This document shows, in pieces, positions 17,664 to 27,691 of a stretch of 64,000 nt of DNA; the first letter of the stretch is position 1, and the number at the start of each line of letters is the position of its first letter. The stretch comes from an uncultured Pelagibacteraceae bacterium (GTDB lineage: Bacteria; Pseudomonadota; Alphaproteobacteria; Pelagibacterales; Pelagibacteraceae), in contig CACMTV010000003.1 of the NCBI GenBank assembly GCA_902616675.1, positions 1-64,000 on the forward strand, read 5' to 3'. The notes beneath the pieces were generated by a model. The model had not been told where the DNA came from and did no database searches. It saw only the letters and a program-made list of their open reading frames with translations. The translations under genes and the position numbers were made by a program.

Positions 17664-20129
17664 TTATTTTATATTTAAAGCTAATAGTTTTTTAAAAGGG
17701 TTTTCATCTCTATTTATGTTAACAAATTTATTTTTTCTTTTTCCTTCACCACTATAAAAATAGGTATCCTTTTCTTTACCCTTTTTATAATTCATACTTA
17801 ACATTAAACTATAAAAACCTTCTTTATTACAACCAATTAAATTAATCATCTCGGCGTCTATTTTAAACTTTCTATTCACAGTTTTATTTAAAATTTTAAT
17901 AAACAATTTTTCAAGAATGTCTATACGAACATAATGATTTTTAAACTTTTCAAATCCGCACAGTAGCAAGAAATTTTTGTTATATTTTTTATCAATTAGA
18001 TAATTTAGACCAGATCTAGGTATATCTTGATTAATTGCAAACTGATAAAACAATCTCCAAAGAGATATACGAAGCGATACAGCTTTAGGCTTAAGCATTT
18101 TTGGGAGGTAGATATGGTATCGACCAATTTTAATACCCAAAGCCCAAATTTTTTTTCTTTCTTCAGTTTTTACAGCTTTGACGATATCTCCTACTAATTC
18201 TCTTTTTATTACTCCGTTGTTTTCAAAAAGTTGAAACATTAATGCCCTAATGTATTTATTGCCAACAGTTTCCCTATTTAAGTTAAGAAGGTCTCCTAAA
18301 ATTTCTTTAATATGTTCATCGACCCAATTTTTTAAAAAAGTCTCTAATTTTGCTTTAGAAAGATCGTCTAAAGCATCATCGGCTATAATTTCTATCTCTG
18401 GGTTAAGGTAGTTATTACCTTTTTTTAATCTAGCTATAACATTATTTTTCCAAATAATTTTGCATTTCTCATTCAAAAAAATATCTTTATTTTTTATGAT
18501 TGAGGAAACCCTTTTTTCAAGTTCTTCACCAACTCCTTTTCTAGCTGCTTTTTTTATGGATTTAATATCTGTATCTAATGTTTTAGATGTAAGAGCTATT
18601 ATAAATTTAAGACCTTTTAGTTCACCTATGAATTGATCATTTATTAAAATTTTATCACTTTCGTCAATTTTTGTATCTAATACTAAATCTTGTTTTAAAC
18701 TCCTTGAAAGAATACTAATTTTTTTATCTATAAAACTATTAGTTAATTCTTGGTGTAATTTATCAGAAAGCTTATCTTCAATACCTTTTGTTAATTGAAC
18801 CCAATAATCTGAATTTTCAACCCAATTTTTTTTATTTGCAACATATGACCAGGTCCTCACATTTGAAATTCTATTTGAAAGTACATCTATATTTCCATGT
18901 TGCCTCTCTAGACCTTTAAGTTGTTCCTTCATATAGTCATTCGGAATTCTCTTTTTTCTTGTTGAAAGATACTTATAAACTTTGTCAATTATACTTATAT
19001 GTTGGCCATACGCTTTTTTTTCAAAGTCGGGAATTTGACAACATTCCCAAAGTAATTCTAAATTTTTGAGGTATATATTGTTGTTATTTCCCAATTTTAA
19101 AAAATGCCTTAAAACACTCTCATCCAGAGAATCTTGTGTTCTAATTAAACTATTATTTGTAGGTCTTAGTTCTAAAGAAGAAATTAATTTTTCAGGACTT
19201 TTAAAATTTAAGTTTGAATTCCTCCAATAAATCATTTTTGTCTCTGGTAAGTTGTGTTTTTCAATATTTTCTATTTCATCTGAATTTAAAACTTCGCATT
19301 CTCCTGTTGTTCCAAAAATTCCATCATTTTTAAATCTACCAGCTCTACCAGCTATTTGAGATATCTCTATTAGGTTTAGTCTTCTTGTTTTTTTTCCATC
19401 AAATTTTTTTAAACTTGAAAAATAAATTTCATTGATATCCATATTTAAACCCATACCAATTGCATCAGTTGCAACTAAATAATCAACATCTCCTGATTGA
19501 TATAATTCCACTTGTGAGTTTCTAGTTTTTGGGCTTAAAGATCCCATGATGACAGCTGCTCCACCTTTTTGTCTTCTAATTAATTCAGCGATGGCATAAA
19601 CTTCTTCTATTGAGAAAGCTATTATAGCTGACTTCCTCTCTAATCTAGATGCTTTTTTAAATCCTCCGTATGTTAATTTTGAAAATCTCTCTTTCTTTTC
19701 AAAACTAACATCTTTTATTAAATTACTAATCACAACTTGCATAACTTGGGAACCTAAAAACATAGTAAGTTTTTTACCTCTGAAATTTAGCAATCTATCT
19801 GTAAAAATATGACCACGTTCTCTGTCTGCACACATTTGAATTTCATCTATCGCAACGAAATCTACATTCTTATCTTTAGGCATCGACTCAACAGTACAAA
19901 TAAAATAATTCGCAGAACTTGGTATGATTTTTTCTTCTCCTGTAATCAATGCGACCTTGCTTGACCCGACTTCTGTTACACATTTGTCGTATACTTCTCT
20001 AGCTAATAATCTTAAAGGAAATCCGAAAATACCACTCTCATACTTAAGCATTTTTTCGATAGCCACATATGTTTTTCCAGTATTTGTGGGACCCAAAAGA
20101 GCTATTACTTGATTTGAAGAGTTTTCCAT
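17664..20129 (-). CDS. SUV3/MgpS-like superfamily 2 helicase
   Basis: ALLGPTNTGKTYVAIEKML Walker A, FVAIDEIQMCADRERGHIFTDRLL, VATDAIGMGLNMDI, QIAGRAGRF. Confidence 0.9.
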   Translation of the reverse strand: MENSSNQVIALLGPTNTGKTYVAIEKMLKYESGIFGFPLRLLAREVYDKCVTEVGSSKVALITGEEKIIPSSANYFICTVESMPKDKNVDFVAIDEIQMCADRERGHIFTDRLLNFRGKKLTMFLGSQVMQVVISNLIKDVSFEKKERFSKLTYGGFKKASRLERKSAIIAFSIEEVYAIAELIRRQKGGAAVIMGSLSPKTRNSQVELYQSGDVDYLVATDAIGMGLNMDINEIYFSSLKKFDGKKTRRLNLIEISQIAGRAGRFKNDGIFGTTGECEVLNSDEIENIEKHNLPETKMIYWRNSNLNFKSPEKLISSLELRPTNNSLIRTQDSLDESVLRHFLKLGNNNNIYLKNLELLWECCQIPDFEKKAYGQHISIIDKVYKYLSTRKKRIPNDYMKEQLKGLERQHGNIDVLSNRISNVRTWSYVANKKNWVENSDYWVQLTKGIEDKLSDKLHQELTNSFIDKKISILSRSLKQDLVLDTKIDESDKILINDQFIGELKGLKFIIALTSKTLDTDIKSIKKAARKGVGEELEKRVSSIIKNKDIFLNEKCKIIWKNNVIARLKKGNNYLNPEIEIIADDALDDLSKAKLETFLKNWVDEHIKEILGDLLNLNRETVGNKYIRALMFQLFENNGVIKRELVGDIVKAVKTEERKKIWALGIKIGRYHIYLPKMLKPKAVSLRISLWRLFYQFAINQDIPRSGLNYLIDKKYNKNFLLLCGFEKFKNHYVRIDILEKLFIKILNKTVNRKFKIDAEMINLIGCNKEGFYSLMLSMNYKKGKEKDTYFYSGEGKRKNKFVNINRDENPFKKLLALNIK

Positions 20130-20299
20130 AATTGTGTCTGATAATTTTTTTTATACTATATATAGGTCGCCTCTGAGAACAAAATAAGATTAAAACATGA
20201 CCGAATCAATTTGTCAAATGTTCTTCTTTTAAAGTTTTAATTGACTTGAATCATCGAGTCCCCGTATGGTGACTAATAGCTTTTATTAAAAAAGCTATT

Positions 20300-21535
20300 A
20301 TGACGAATTACACTAAGAAAAGTATTTTAAAACTTCAACCTTCTTCCACTTTAGTTATAAACGAAAAGTCAAAGAAACTTATTGCTGACGGAAAAAAAGT
20401 TTATAGCTTTGGATTTGGTCAATCTCCATTTCCTGTTCCTGAAAGTATCGTTGCTAAACTTAAAGAAAATGCTCATAGAAAAGAGTATTTACCTATTCAA
20501 GGCTTAGTAGAACTTAGAAATTCAATTTCAAAATACTTAGAAAACAAAACTGGAAATTTATACCCTGCTAAAAATATTCTTATAACCCCAGGTTCTAAAG
20601 AAGCAATGCTTTTAATGCATGTAGCCTTTAATGGTGAGATTATTTTATCAGCACCTAGCTGGGTATCTTATGAACCTCAGGCGATTATAGGCAGAAACAA
20701 GGTACACTGGATTGAAACAACGAGAGAAAACAATTGGTTTCCAACCGCAACGCAACTTGAAAAAAAAATTAAATCTATCAATAAAAAAAATTTAATATTT
20801 ATAGTTAATTCTCCTAACAATCCTTCTGGAACAACTTGTAATAATTTGAGAGAATTAGCTGCTGTAGCAAAAAAACACAAACTACTGGTTTTATCTGATG
20901 AAATTTATACTGATTTAACATTTTGTAACAAATATGAATCAATTTCACAGTTTTATCCTGAGGGAACTTTCATAAGTGGCGGATTAAGCAAATGGTGTGG
21001 AGCAGGTGGTTGGAGAGTGGGATTTTTCGCTGTGCCAAAAAAACTTTCTAGTTTTTTAGAGACAATTGTAACTTTGGCAAGTGAGTCTTATTCAACCGTT
21101 AATACTCCAGCCCAGTATGCTGCCGTTCAAGCTTATGAAGGAGATTTTACTGAATATAAAAGAAAAACATTAAATATTTTAAAATCCGTAGGCAACTATG
21201 TTTATAACAATCTTAAGTCCAACAAAGTTTTAATTAATCAACCTCAAGGGGCTTTTTATTTAATGCCTGAGTTTTTGAATAAAAAATTTAAAAACTCAAC
21301 ACACTTGTGTGAAACGGTATTAGATGAAACTGGTGTTGCCATGTTACCAGCATCAGATTTTGGATTTAATTCCAAAAAACTACTTACTAGACTATGCTAT
21401 ATAGATTTTGATGGAGGTGAATTTTTAAAAGCAGATATTAATGGAAAGCTCCTAAGTGATAAAATAATTGAAAAGTATGCACCAAATGTTGTTGAGGGTA
21501 TTCAAAAATTATCAAATTGGGCTAAAAATTTATAA
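20300..21535 (+). CDS. Aminotransferase class I/II (aspartate aminotransferase-like)
   Basis: NSPNNPSGTTCNNLRELAAVAKKHKLLVLSDEIYTDLTF, GGLSKWCGAGGWRVGFF. Confidence 0.92.
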   Translation: MTNYTKKSILKLQPSSTLVINEKSKKLIADGKKVYSFGFGQSPFPVPESIVAKLKENAHRKEYLPIQGLVELRNSISKYLENKTGNLYPAKNILITPGSKEAMLLMHVAFNGEIILSAPSWVSYEPQAIIGRNKVHWIETTRENNWFPTATQLEKKIKSINKKNLIFIVNSPNNPSGTTCNNLRELAAVAKKHKLLVLSDEIYTDLTFCNKYESISQFYPEGTFISGGLSKWCGAGGWRVGFFAVPKKLSSFLETIVTLASESYSTVNTPAQYAAVQAYEGDFTEYKRKTLNILKSVGNYVYNNLKSNKVLINQPQGAFYLMPEFLNKKFKNSTHLCETVLDETGVAMLPASDFGFNSKKLLTRLCYIDFDGGEFLKADINGKLLSDKIIEKYAPNVVEGIQKLSNWAKNL

Positions 21536-21600
21536 AGATTCTCTTTGACCTCAACCTTTATCCATAGTTAAATTAACATAAATAACAAACGGGGGTACAT

Positions 21601-22596
21601 ATGAAAAAACTAATGTCATTGATTTCAGCGTTTTTAGTGATGTTCGTATTTGCGAGTCCAATCGCTAAATCAGCAGAATTCTTTACTATAGGTACTGGTG
21701 GACCAACTGGAGTTTATTTCCAAACTGGTAACGCCATTTGTAAAATGTTACACAAATCTGCAATAAGTGCTGATCACGGTAGAAAAAAAGGTACAGCTAA
21801 AGCTTATAGATGCACTGCACCTTCAACGGGTGGATCAAACTATAATATTGGCCAAATTAAAGATGGAGAATTTCAATTTGGTGTTGCTCAATCTGATTGG
21901 CAGTTTCATGCTTACAACGGTTCAAGCAAATGGGAAGGTAAACAGTTCAGTGATTTAAGAGCTGTATTTTCTGTTCACAATGAACCTTTCCAAATTTGGG
22001 CAAGTAAAAAATCTAAGATTAAAGATTTTAAAGGCTTAAAAGGAAAAACAGTAAACATCGGTAATCCAGGTTCTGGTCAAAGAGGAACTATGGAAGAGTT
22101 AATGAAAGCTATGGGAGCAGACATGAGTATGTTCAAAGCAACTACAGAACTTACTTCTTCTGAACAAGTAAAAGCTCTTTGCGACGGTAAAATAGATGCA
22201 TTCGGATATTCTGTAGGATTTCCTAATGGTGCTATGGAGCAAGCAGCAACATGTAAAGCAAAAGCTAGCCCAATTAATTTAACTGGAGCACCAGTTCAAG
22301 GTTTAATTGACGGAGCTGACTATTATGCAAAAGCAGTAATCCCAGCGGGTACTTACTCAAATCAGAAAAAAGACGCTACAACTTTCGGTGTTAAAGCTAC
22401 AGTTGTTACAAGCGCTAATGTTTCTGAAGAGTTAGTATACTTAGTTACAAAAGCAGTAATGGAAAACTTTGATGATTTCAGAGCTCAACATCCTGCTTTT
22501 GGACCTCTTGAAAAGAAAAATATGATAGCTGATGGTTTATCAGCTCCATTACATCCAGGAGCGATTAAGTATTACAAAGAAGCTGGATTAATGTAA
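21601..22596 (+). CDS. TAXI-family TRAP transporter solute-binding protein
   Basis: Signal peptide; FFTIGTGGPTGVYFQTGNAICKML, GSNYNIGQIKDGEFQFGVAQSDW, VNIGNPGSGQRGTMEEL. Confidence 0.95.
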   Translation: MKKLMSLISAFLVMFVFASPIAKSAEFFTIGTGGPTGVYFQTGNAICKMLHKSAISADHGRKKGTAKAYRCTAPSTGGSNYNIGQIKDGEFQFGVAQSDWQFHAYNGSSKWEGKQFSDLRAVFSVHNEPFQIWASKKSKIKDFKGLKGKTVNIGNPGSGQRGTMEELMKAMGADMSMFKATTELTSSEQVKALCDGKIDAFGYSVGFPNGAMEQAATCKAKASPINLTGAPVQGLIDGADYYAKAVIPAGTYSNQKKDATTFGVKATVVTSANVSEELVYLVTKAVMENFDDFRAQHPAFGPLEKKNMIADGLSAPLHPGAIKYYKEAGLM

Positions 22597-22615
22597 TCTT
22601 ACTTCATAATTAAAT

Positions 22616-22652
22616 TAAAAAGGCCCAATATTTTTTGGGCCTTTTTTTTTAT
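22616..22652 (+). terminator. Intrinsic terminator between TRAP binding protein and permease
   Basis: AAAAAGGCCCAATATTTTTTGGGCCTTTTTTTTT. Confidence 0.88.
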
Positions 22653-22672
22653 AATATTGTATCTTCTCGTTA

Positions 22673-24997
22673 ATGAGTCAAAATATAAAAGATAGTATTA
22701 AACAAAAAATTAGCGAAGATATCTCTCCGACTAAAAATTTATCTGGTTTTCATTTAAAGATTGTAATGGGAATAGCAATCATTTGGACGTTGTTTCAACT
22801 TTGGTATGCTTCTCCATTTCCGTTTTGGTTTAATTTTGGCATGTTTAAGGGTTTGCCAGCTAGAGCAATTCATTTAGGATTTGCACTTACACTAACATTT
22901 CTAATATTTCCAATAGCAAGAGGAAAAAAAATCTCTTTTTTAGATATTTTAATTAGTTTAGTCGCAGCTTTTTGTTGTCTTTATATCTATTTTTTCTATG
23001 ACGATTTAGTGAATAGGGGAGGGATTTTACTAGTGAAAGAATTTTTTGGCTTTAAAATTCCCATTGAATTAATTATTGGTACTTTTGGTATTTTAATATT
23101 ATTAGAAGCGACAAGAAGAGCTATAGGTTTACCTCTAGTTATTATAGCAATTTGTTTTCTACTGTTTTCATATTTTGGAAAATATGCACCAGATATAATT
23201 TCTCACGGTGGTCTTTCTCTAAAAAGATTAGTAGGTTTTCAATGGTTTGACCAAGAGGCGATATTCGGAATTCCAATTGGCGTTTCAGTTGATTTTATCT
23301 TTTTGTTTGTTTTATTTGGAGCATTATTAGAAACCGCTGGCGGTGGAAAATATTTTTTAGACTTAGCCTTTGCAATGGTTGGTAAAATGCGAGGAGGTCC
23401 AGCAAAAGCTGCAATTCTTGGTTCGGGAATGACAGGAATGATTTCTGGATCTTCGATTGCAAACACAGTTACTACTGGAACATTTACAATTCCAATTATG
23501 AAAAAAACTGGTTTCTCACAGGAGAAAGCTGGAGCAATAGAAGTTTCATCTTCAGTTAATGGTCAAATAATGCCACCTGTAATGGGTGCAGCTGCTTTTG
23601 TTATGGCAAGTTTTATCGGTGTCACTTATTTTGAAGTAGTTAAACACGCTTTCTTACCTGCAGTAATTTCATATATTGCCCTGTTTTATATTTCTCATTT
23701 GGAGGCATTAAAATTAGGTCTTAGAGGAATGGATGATGCAGACGTTCCTCATTTAAAGAAAACTTTTCTTTCTGGCTTACATTTTTTAATACCAATTTTT
23801 GTCCTAATTTTTTTACTTGTTTATATGAGATACACAGCAGGATTTTCAATTTTTTATGCAACTTTATCTTTGATCTTAGTAAATTTAGTAAATCGCATAA
23901 TTAAAAATCCAGACTTTAAAACTGGTTTAACTGACTGGTATAATCAAACAATTGTTGGACTTCAAAAGGGTGCAATTAATATGGTTGGAGTTGGTATTGC
24001 GATTGCAACAGCAGGTATAATTGTGGGCGCTGTTGGTTCAACGGGACTAAGTACTAATTTAATTATAGTTATAGAAACAATAGCTAGAGACAATGTAATC
24101 ATCCTAATTTTACTTACTATTATACTTTGTTTGTTGCTTGGTATGGGTCTCCCTACAACTGCGAATTATGTTGTTGTAGCATCTCTTATGGCAACTGTTC
24201 TTGTCGATGTTGGAAATGCATCCGGTTATATCTTTCCACTAATCGCTGTTCACTTGTTTGTATTTTATTTCGGTTTAATGGCTGATGTAACGCCACCTGT
24301 TGGTTTGGCATCGTATGCAGCAGCTGCAATTTCTGGAGGTGATCCTCTCAGAACTGGCCTACAAGCTATTTGGTACAGTTTAAGAACAGGTATTTTACCT
24401 ATAGTTTTTTTATTCAATCACGAACTTTTACTAATCGGCGTAGATAATATTTGGCAAGCATTAATAGTAATAGTTACATCTTTAATTGGAATTTTAGTTT
24501 TTACTGCTGCAACACAGCAATGGTTTATTAACAAATTAAAGTGGTATGAAATTATAGCCTTTTTAATTATATCGCTATCTTTTTTGGCCCCAGATTATGT
24601 TTTAGGTAAATTTTATCCAAAGTTTAATGAGCAGAAACTTATAGCCGAAAATATTCAAAATCTTTCTTTTGACCCAGCAAAAGAAGTTCATATTAAGGTA
24701 ACTAGAGTCACTGAATACGGAGAAAGATATAAACTATTTGTAATTGACAGAGAAAAATTTGAAAAAGAATTCAATTTAGAAGAATATGGAATAACTTTAT
24801 CTCAACAGAATGATCAACTAACAATAGATAAATTAAATTGGAAGGGTGAGGCTAAAAAATCAGGAATGCAAATGGGTGATATCATAAGTAATTTTAAAAT
24901 TGAAAACCCTGATAGACCAAATAAAGCAATAGTTTACCCATTTTCATTTTTGTTATTATTAATTTTTGGATATAATAATTACAGGAGAAAACTATAG
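22673..24997 (+). CDS. TRAP transporter fused permease (4TM/12TM) with C-terminal DUF3394-like extension
   Basis: GSGMTGMISGSSIANTVTTGTFTIPIMKKTGF, GMGLPTTANYVVVASL, ADVTPPVGLASYAAAAISGGDPLRTG. Confidence 0.94.
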   Translation: MSQNIKDSIKQKISEDISPTKNLSGFHLKIVMGIAIIWTLFQLWYASPFPFWFNFGMFKGLPARAIHLGFALTLTFLIFPIARGKKISFLDILISLVAAFCCLYIYFFYDDLVNRGGILLVKEFFGFKIPIELIIGTFGILILLEATRRAIGLPLVIIAICFLLFSYFGKYAPDIISHGGLSLKRLVGFQWFDQEAIFGIPIGVSVDFIFLFVLFGALLETAGGGKYFLDLAFAMVGKMRGGPAKAAILGSGMTGMISGSSIANTVTTGTFTIPIMKKTGFSQEKAGAIEVSSSVNGQIMPPVMGAAAFVMASFIGVTYFEVVKHAFLPAVISYIALFYISHLEALKLGLRGMDDADVPHLKKTFLSGLHFLIPIFVLIFLLVYMRYTAGFSIFYATLSLILVNLVNRIIKNPDFKTGLTDWYNQTIVGLQKGAINMVGVGIAIATAGIIVGAVGSTGLSTNLIIVIETIARDNVIILILLTIILCLLLGMGLPTTANYVVVASLMATVLVDVGNASGYIFPLIAVHLFVFYFGLMADVTPPVGLASYAAAAISGGDPLRTGLQAIWYSLRTGILPIVFLFNHELLLIGVDNIWQALIVIVTSLIGILVFTAATQQWFINKLKWYEIIAFLIISLSFLAPDYVLGKFYPKFNEQKLIAENIQNLSFDPAKEVHIKVTRVTEYGERYKLFVIDREKFEKEFNLEEYGITLSQQNDQLTIDKLNWKGEAKKSGMQMGDIISNFKIENPDRPNKAIVYPFSFLLLLIFGYNNYRRKL

Positions 24998-25006
24998 TGA
25001 GCAATT

Positions 25007-25159
25007 ATGTTAAAGCAGATTTACAGATGGTTCTGCTATATTGGAATTCATAGATACGACATTATTGATACCAAATATGGTTTTGGTGCAGCAGGCTCAA
25101 CCGAAACAGTTAAATGTAAAGACTGTGGTATCATAAAAATAAGATCAAAAAAAAATTAA
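25007..25159 (+). CDS. 50-aa conserved-looking small protein with CxxC; not in ORF track
   Basis: MLKQIYRWFCYIGIHRYDIIDTKYGFGAAGSTETVKCKDCGIIKIRSKKN; starts 10 nt after the TRAP permease stop. Confidence 0.6.
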   Translation: MLKQIYRWFCYIGIHRYDIIDTKYGFGAAGSTETVKCKDCGIIKIRSKKN

Positions 25160-25563
25160 CTATTAAGAATTTTCCAAGTTCCAGATGCAGTAGCAACTAT
25201 ATCGTTAGAATTTAATATCTTACAGTTAATAAAAACTAAAGATTTTGTTCTTTTAAGTACTTCGACTTTTCCTGTAAGTGTGTCACCCTGCTTACTTGCT
25301 GAGATAAACTTTATATCTAGATTTATTGTTACCGATCTTTTGTTTCCAGCTGCTATATGAGCAGCATTTCCCATACCAGTGTCAGCTATAGTTGCAATAA
25401 AACCCCCATGGGCGATTTTGCCTGTATTAAGAAATTTTTCTTCCACTTTAATACTAAATTCAAAATTAGATTCATCTATCTTTTTAAAAGATAGATCGCC
25501 AATATTTTGCATAAAACCTTTTTTAGTTTCGTCCATATATTTTTTTACCATAGATTGGAGCAA
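25156..25563 (-). CDS. PaaI-family hotdog thioesterase
   Basis: NTGKIAHGGFIATIADTGMGNAAHIA, SVTINLDIKFISASKQGDTLTG. Confidence 0.9.
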   Translation of the reverse strand: MLQSMVKKYMDETKKGFMQNIGDLSFKKIDESNFEFSIKVEEKFLNTGKIAHGGFIATIADTGMGNAAHIAAGNKRSVTINLDIKFISASKQGDTLTGKVEVLKRTKSLVFINCKILNSNDIVATASGTWKILNS

Positions 25564-26425
25564 GTTGAGAGAAAATAACTGCGGACAATATTATTATAAT
25601 CCCTAAGACTTTAAACTCGTTTAGATATTGATCTAGTAAAATCCAAGCTGCAACAGATGCAAAAACTCCTTCTAAAGAGAAAATTATTGCGGCAGGTGCA
25701 GGCGATAAGTGTTGTAGCGCGATAATTTGAAGTAAAAATGCTAAGCCACTTGATAGTACTCCAGCGTATATAAGTTCACCAGCTTCCAAAGATAAAAGTT
25801 TTAAGGAAATGAATTCAATCGAAACTGCAGGCACAGCTGAAAACATTGCTGCGACTAAACATTGAAACGTAGCAATAGTTATTGGGTAATTAAATATTTT
25901 TAAAAATTTTGATACGTAGACAATATGAAGCGCCCAAAAAAAAGCTCCAATTACAACGAGAGAATCTCCAAGTCTCACTCTATAGTTATTTAATTCGCTT
26001 AAAAGTAAACCTCCTAATAAACACATAATTACAGCAGGCCAAACAGATTTATGTATTTTTTTAGAAAAAAGAAAATAAGCTAATACTGGAACAATCACTA
26101 CATACAAAACAGTAAATACCGCTGAGTTAGCTACGTCTGTATATATTAGAGAAATTTGTTGGAATATATTTCCTCCTGCTAAAAAAAATCCTAACAAAAG
26201 CATATTAAAAATGATTATTTTTAAATTTGATTTGATTGCTTTTATTTTTTTGAATTCAAAAATAAAAAAAAATGGCAATAAAGCAAAAAACCCCAAAAGC
26301 AATCTTGCAGCTGAGAAAGTCCAAGGTCCTATATAATCCATCCCAGTATCTTGTGCTATAAAAGCTGTACCCCACAAAAAAGAACAAGTGATAGCACAAG
26401 TTAAAGCGATGAATTTTTTATTCAT
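25523..26425 (-). CDS. EamA-family (DMT) transporter
   Basis: About ten TM segments; SFLWGTAFIAQ and LEGVFASVAAWILLDQYL EamA motifs. Confidence 0.9.
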   Translation of the reverse strand: MNKKFIALTCAITCSFLWGTAFIAQDTGMDYIGPWTFSAARLLLGFFALLPFFFIFEFKKIKAIKSNLKIIIFNMLLLGFFLAGGNIFQQISLIYTDVANSAVFTVLYVVIVPVLAYFLFSKKIHKSVWPAVIMCLLGGLLLSELNNYRVRLGDSLVVIGAFFWALHIVYVSKFLKIFNYPITIATFQCLVAAMFSAVPAVSIEFISLKLLSLEAGELIYAGVLSSGLAFLLQIIALQHLSPAPAAIIFSLEGVFASVAAWILLDQYLNEFKVLGIIIILSAVIFSQLAPIYGKKIYGRN

Positions 26426-26448
26426 GCTCTTTATTATTGTAATTTAAA

Positions 26449-27690
26449 TTAAACGGCAAGCTTGAAAGCAAAGTCTTTACCGAGACTTTTATTTAAATGA
26501 ACACAAAATCTTACACCCTCTGCACCATCTATAATTCTATGATCATAAGATAATGAAATTGGCAAAATTTTTCTTGAAACTATTTGACCTTTTATCTTAA
26601 CCAACCTATCAAAACTTTTTCCAACTCCCAAAATAGCTACCTCAGGCGGATTAATTATAGGCGTGAAAAAAGTTCCGCCAATCCCTCCTAAGCTAGAAAT
26701 AGTCATTGACCCACCGAAAAATTCCTTTTTGTTAATTTTTAAATCTCTACATTCTCTACTTACTCTTCTTAACTCATCTCCTATTTCCTTGATATTCATT
26801 TGGTCAACATCTCTCAACTTTGGAACCATGAGTCCATGTGGTGTATCCACTGCAAAACCAACATGATAATATTTTTTATAAACTATTTTATTTTTTTCAG
26901 GATCAATGGAACAATTAAAATTAGGAAAATCTTTTAAAGCATTTACAACTGCTCTTGTTATAAAAGCTAGAGGTGTCACAGAAATTTTTTCTCCAGTGAA
27001 ATGATCAAACAAAGACGTTCTGAATTGCTCCATTTCTGTAATATCAATCTCATCATGTTGGGTTACATGTGGTATTTCAGTCCACGACCTAACTAATTGA
27101 GGCCCTGAAAGTTTTTTTACCCTTGGCATATCTTTAACCTCAATTTCTCCAAACTCTTCATGAGAATATTCATCTTTATATTTTTTTGGTTCGACTTTAC
27201 CTTGATTGACAGAAACTTGAGATTTAACGAATTTCTTTACATCATCTTCTGTAACTCTTCCTGATCTTTGTGAACCTTGTATTTGAGTTACATTTGTTCC
27301 AAGTTCCCTTGCAAATTTTCTGACCTTAGGGCTAGCTAATTTTACACCAGTTGTAGATTGAACAACAGGCGAAGGTGCTGGATCCGGCGTTTTTGATTTA
27401 ACTTTTTTAATTTTTCCTTCTTGTAATGGTTTTATTTTATCATCTGTTTTTGACTCTTCACTAACTGTAAGTATAAGATCACCTTCGCTTACTTTATCAC
27501 CTATTTTAATATTAATTTTCTCTATAACTCCATCTGATGTAGAAGGTACTTCAACGCTTGATTTGTCACTTTCGATTGTAATTAAAGAATCATTTTTTTT
27601 AATTTTTTGTCCGGTTTTAACCAGAACCTCAATGACTTCAACATCTTTAAAATCACCTATGTTTGGAACTAAGATATCTTTAGAGGACAT
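26449..27690 (-). CDS. aceF: Pyruvate dehydrogenase E2 (dihydrolipoyl acetyltransferase), one lipoyl domain
   Basis: IESDKSSVEVPS lipoyl-Lys motif, peripheral subunit-binding domain, catalytic SYDHRIIDGAEG. Confidence 0.96.
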   Translation of the reverse strand: MSSKDILVPNIGDFKDVEVIEVLVKTGQKIKKNDSLITIESDKSSVEVPSTSDGVIEKINIKIGDKVSEGDLILTVSEESKTDDKIKPLQEGKIKKVKSKTPDPAPSPVVQSTTGVKLASPKVRKFARELGTNVTQIQGSQRSGRVTEDDVKKFVKSQVSVNQGKVEPKKYKDEYSHEEFGEIEVKDMPRVKKLSGPQLVRSWTEIPHVTQHDEIDITEMEQFRTSLFDHFTGEKISVTPLAFITRAVVNALKDFPNFNCSIDPEKNKIVYKKYYHVGFAVDTPHGLMVPKLRDVDQMNIKEIGDELRRVSRECRDLKINKKEFFGGSMTISSLGGIGGTFFTPIINPPEVAILGVGKSFDRLVKIKGQIVSRKILPISLSYDHRIIDGAEGVRFCVHLNKSLGKDFAFKLAV

Positions 27691-27691
27691 T

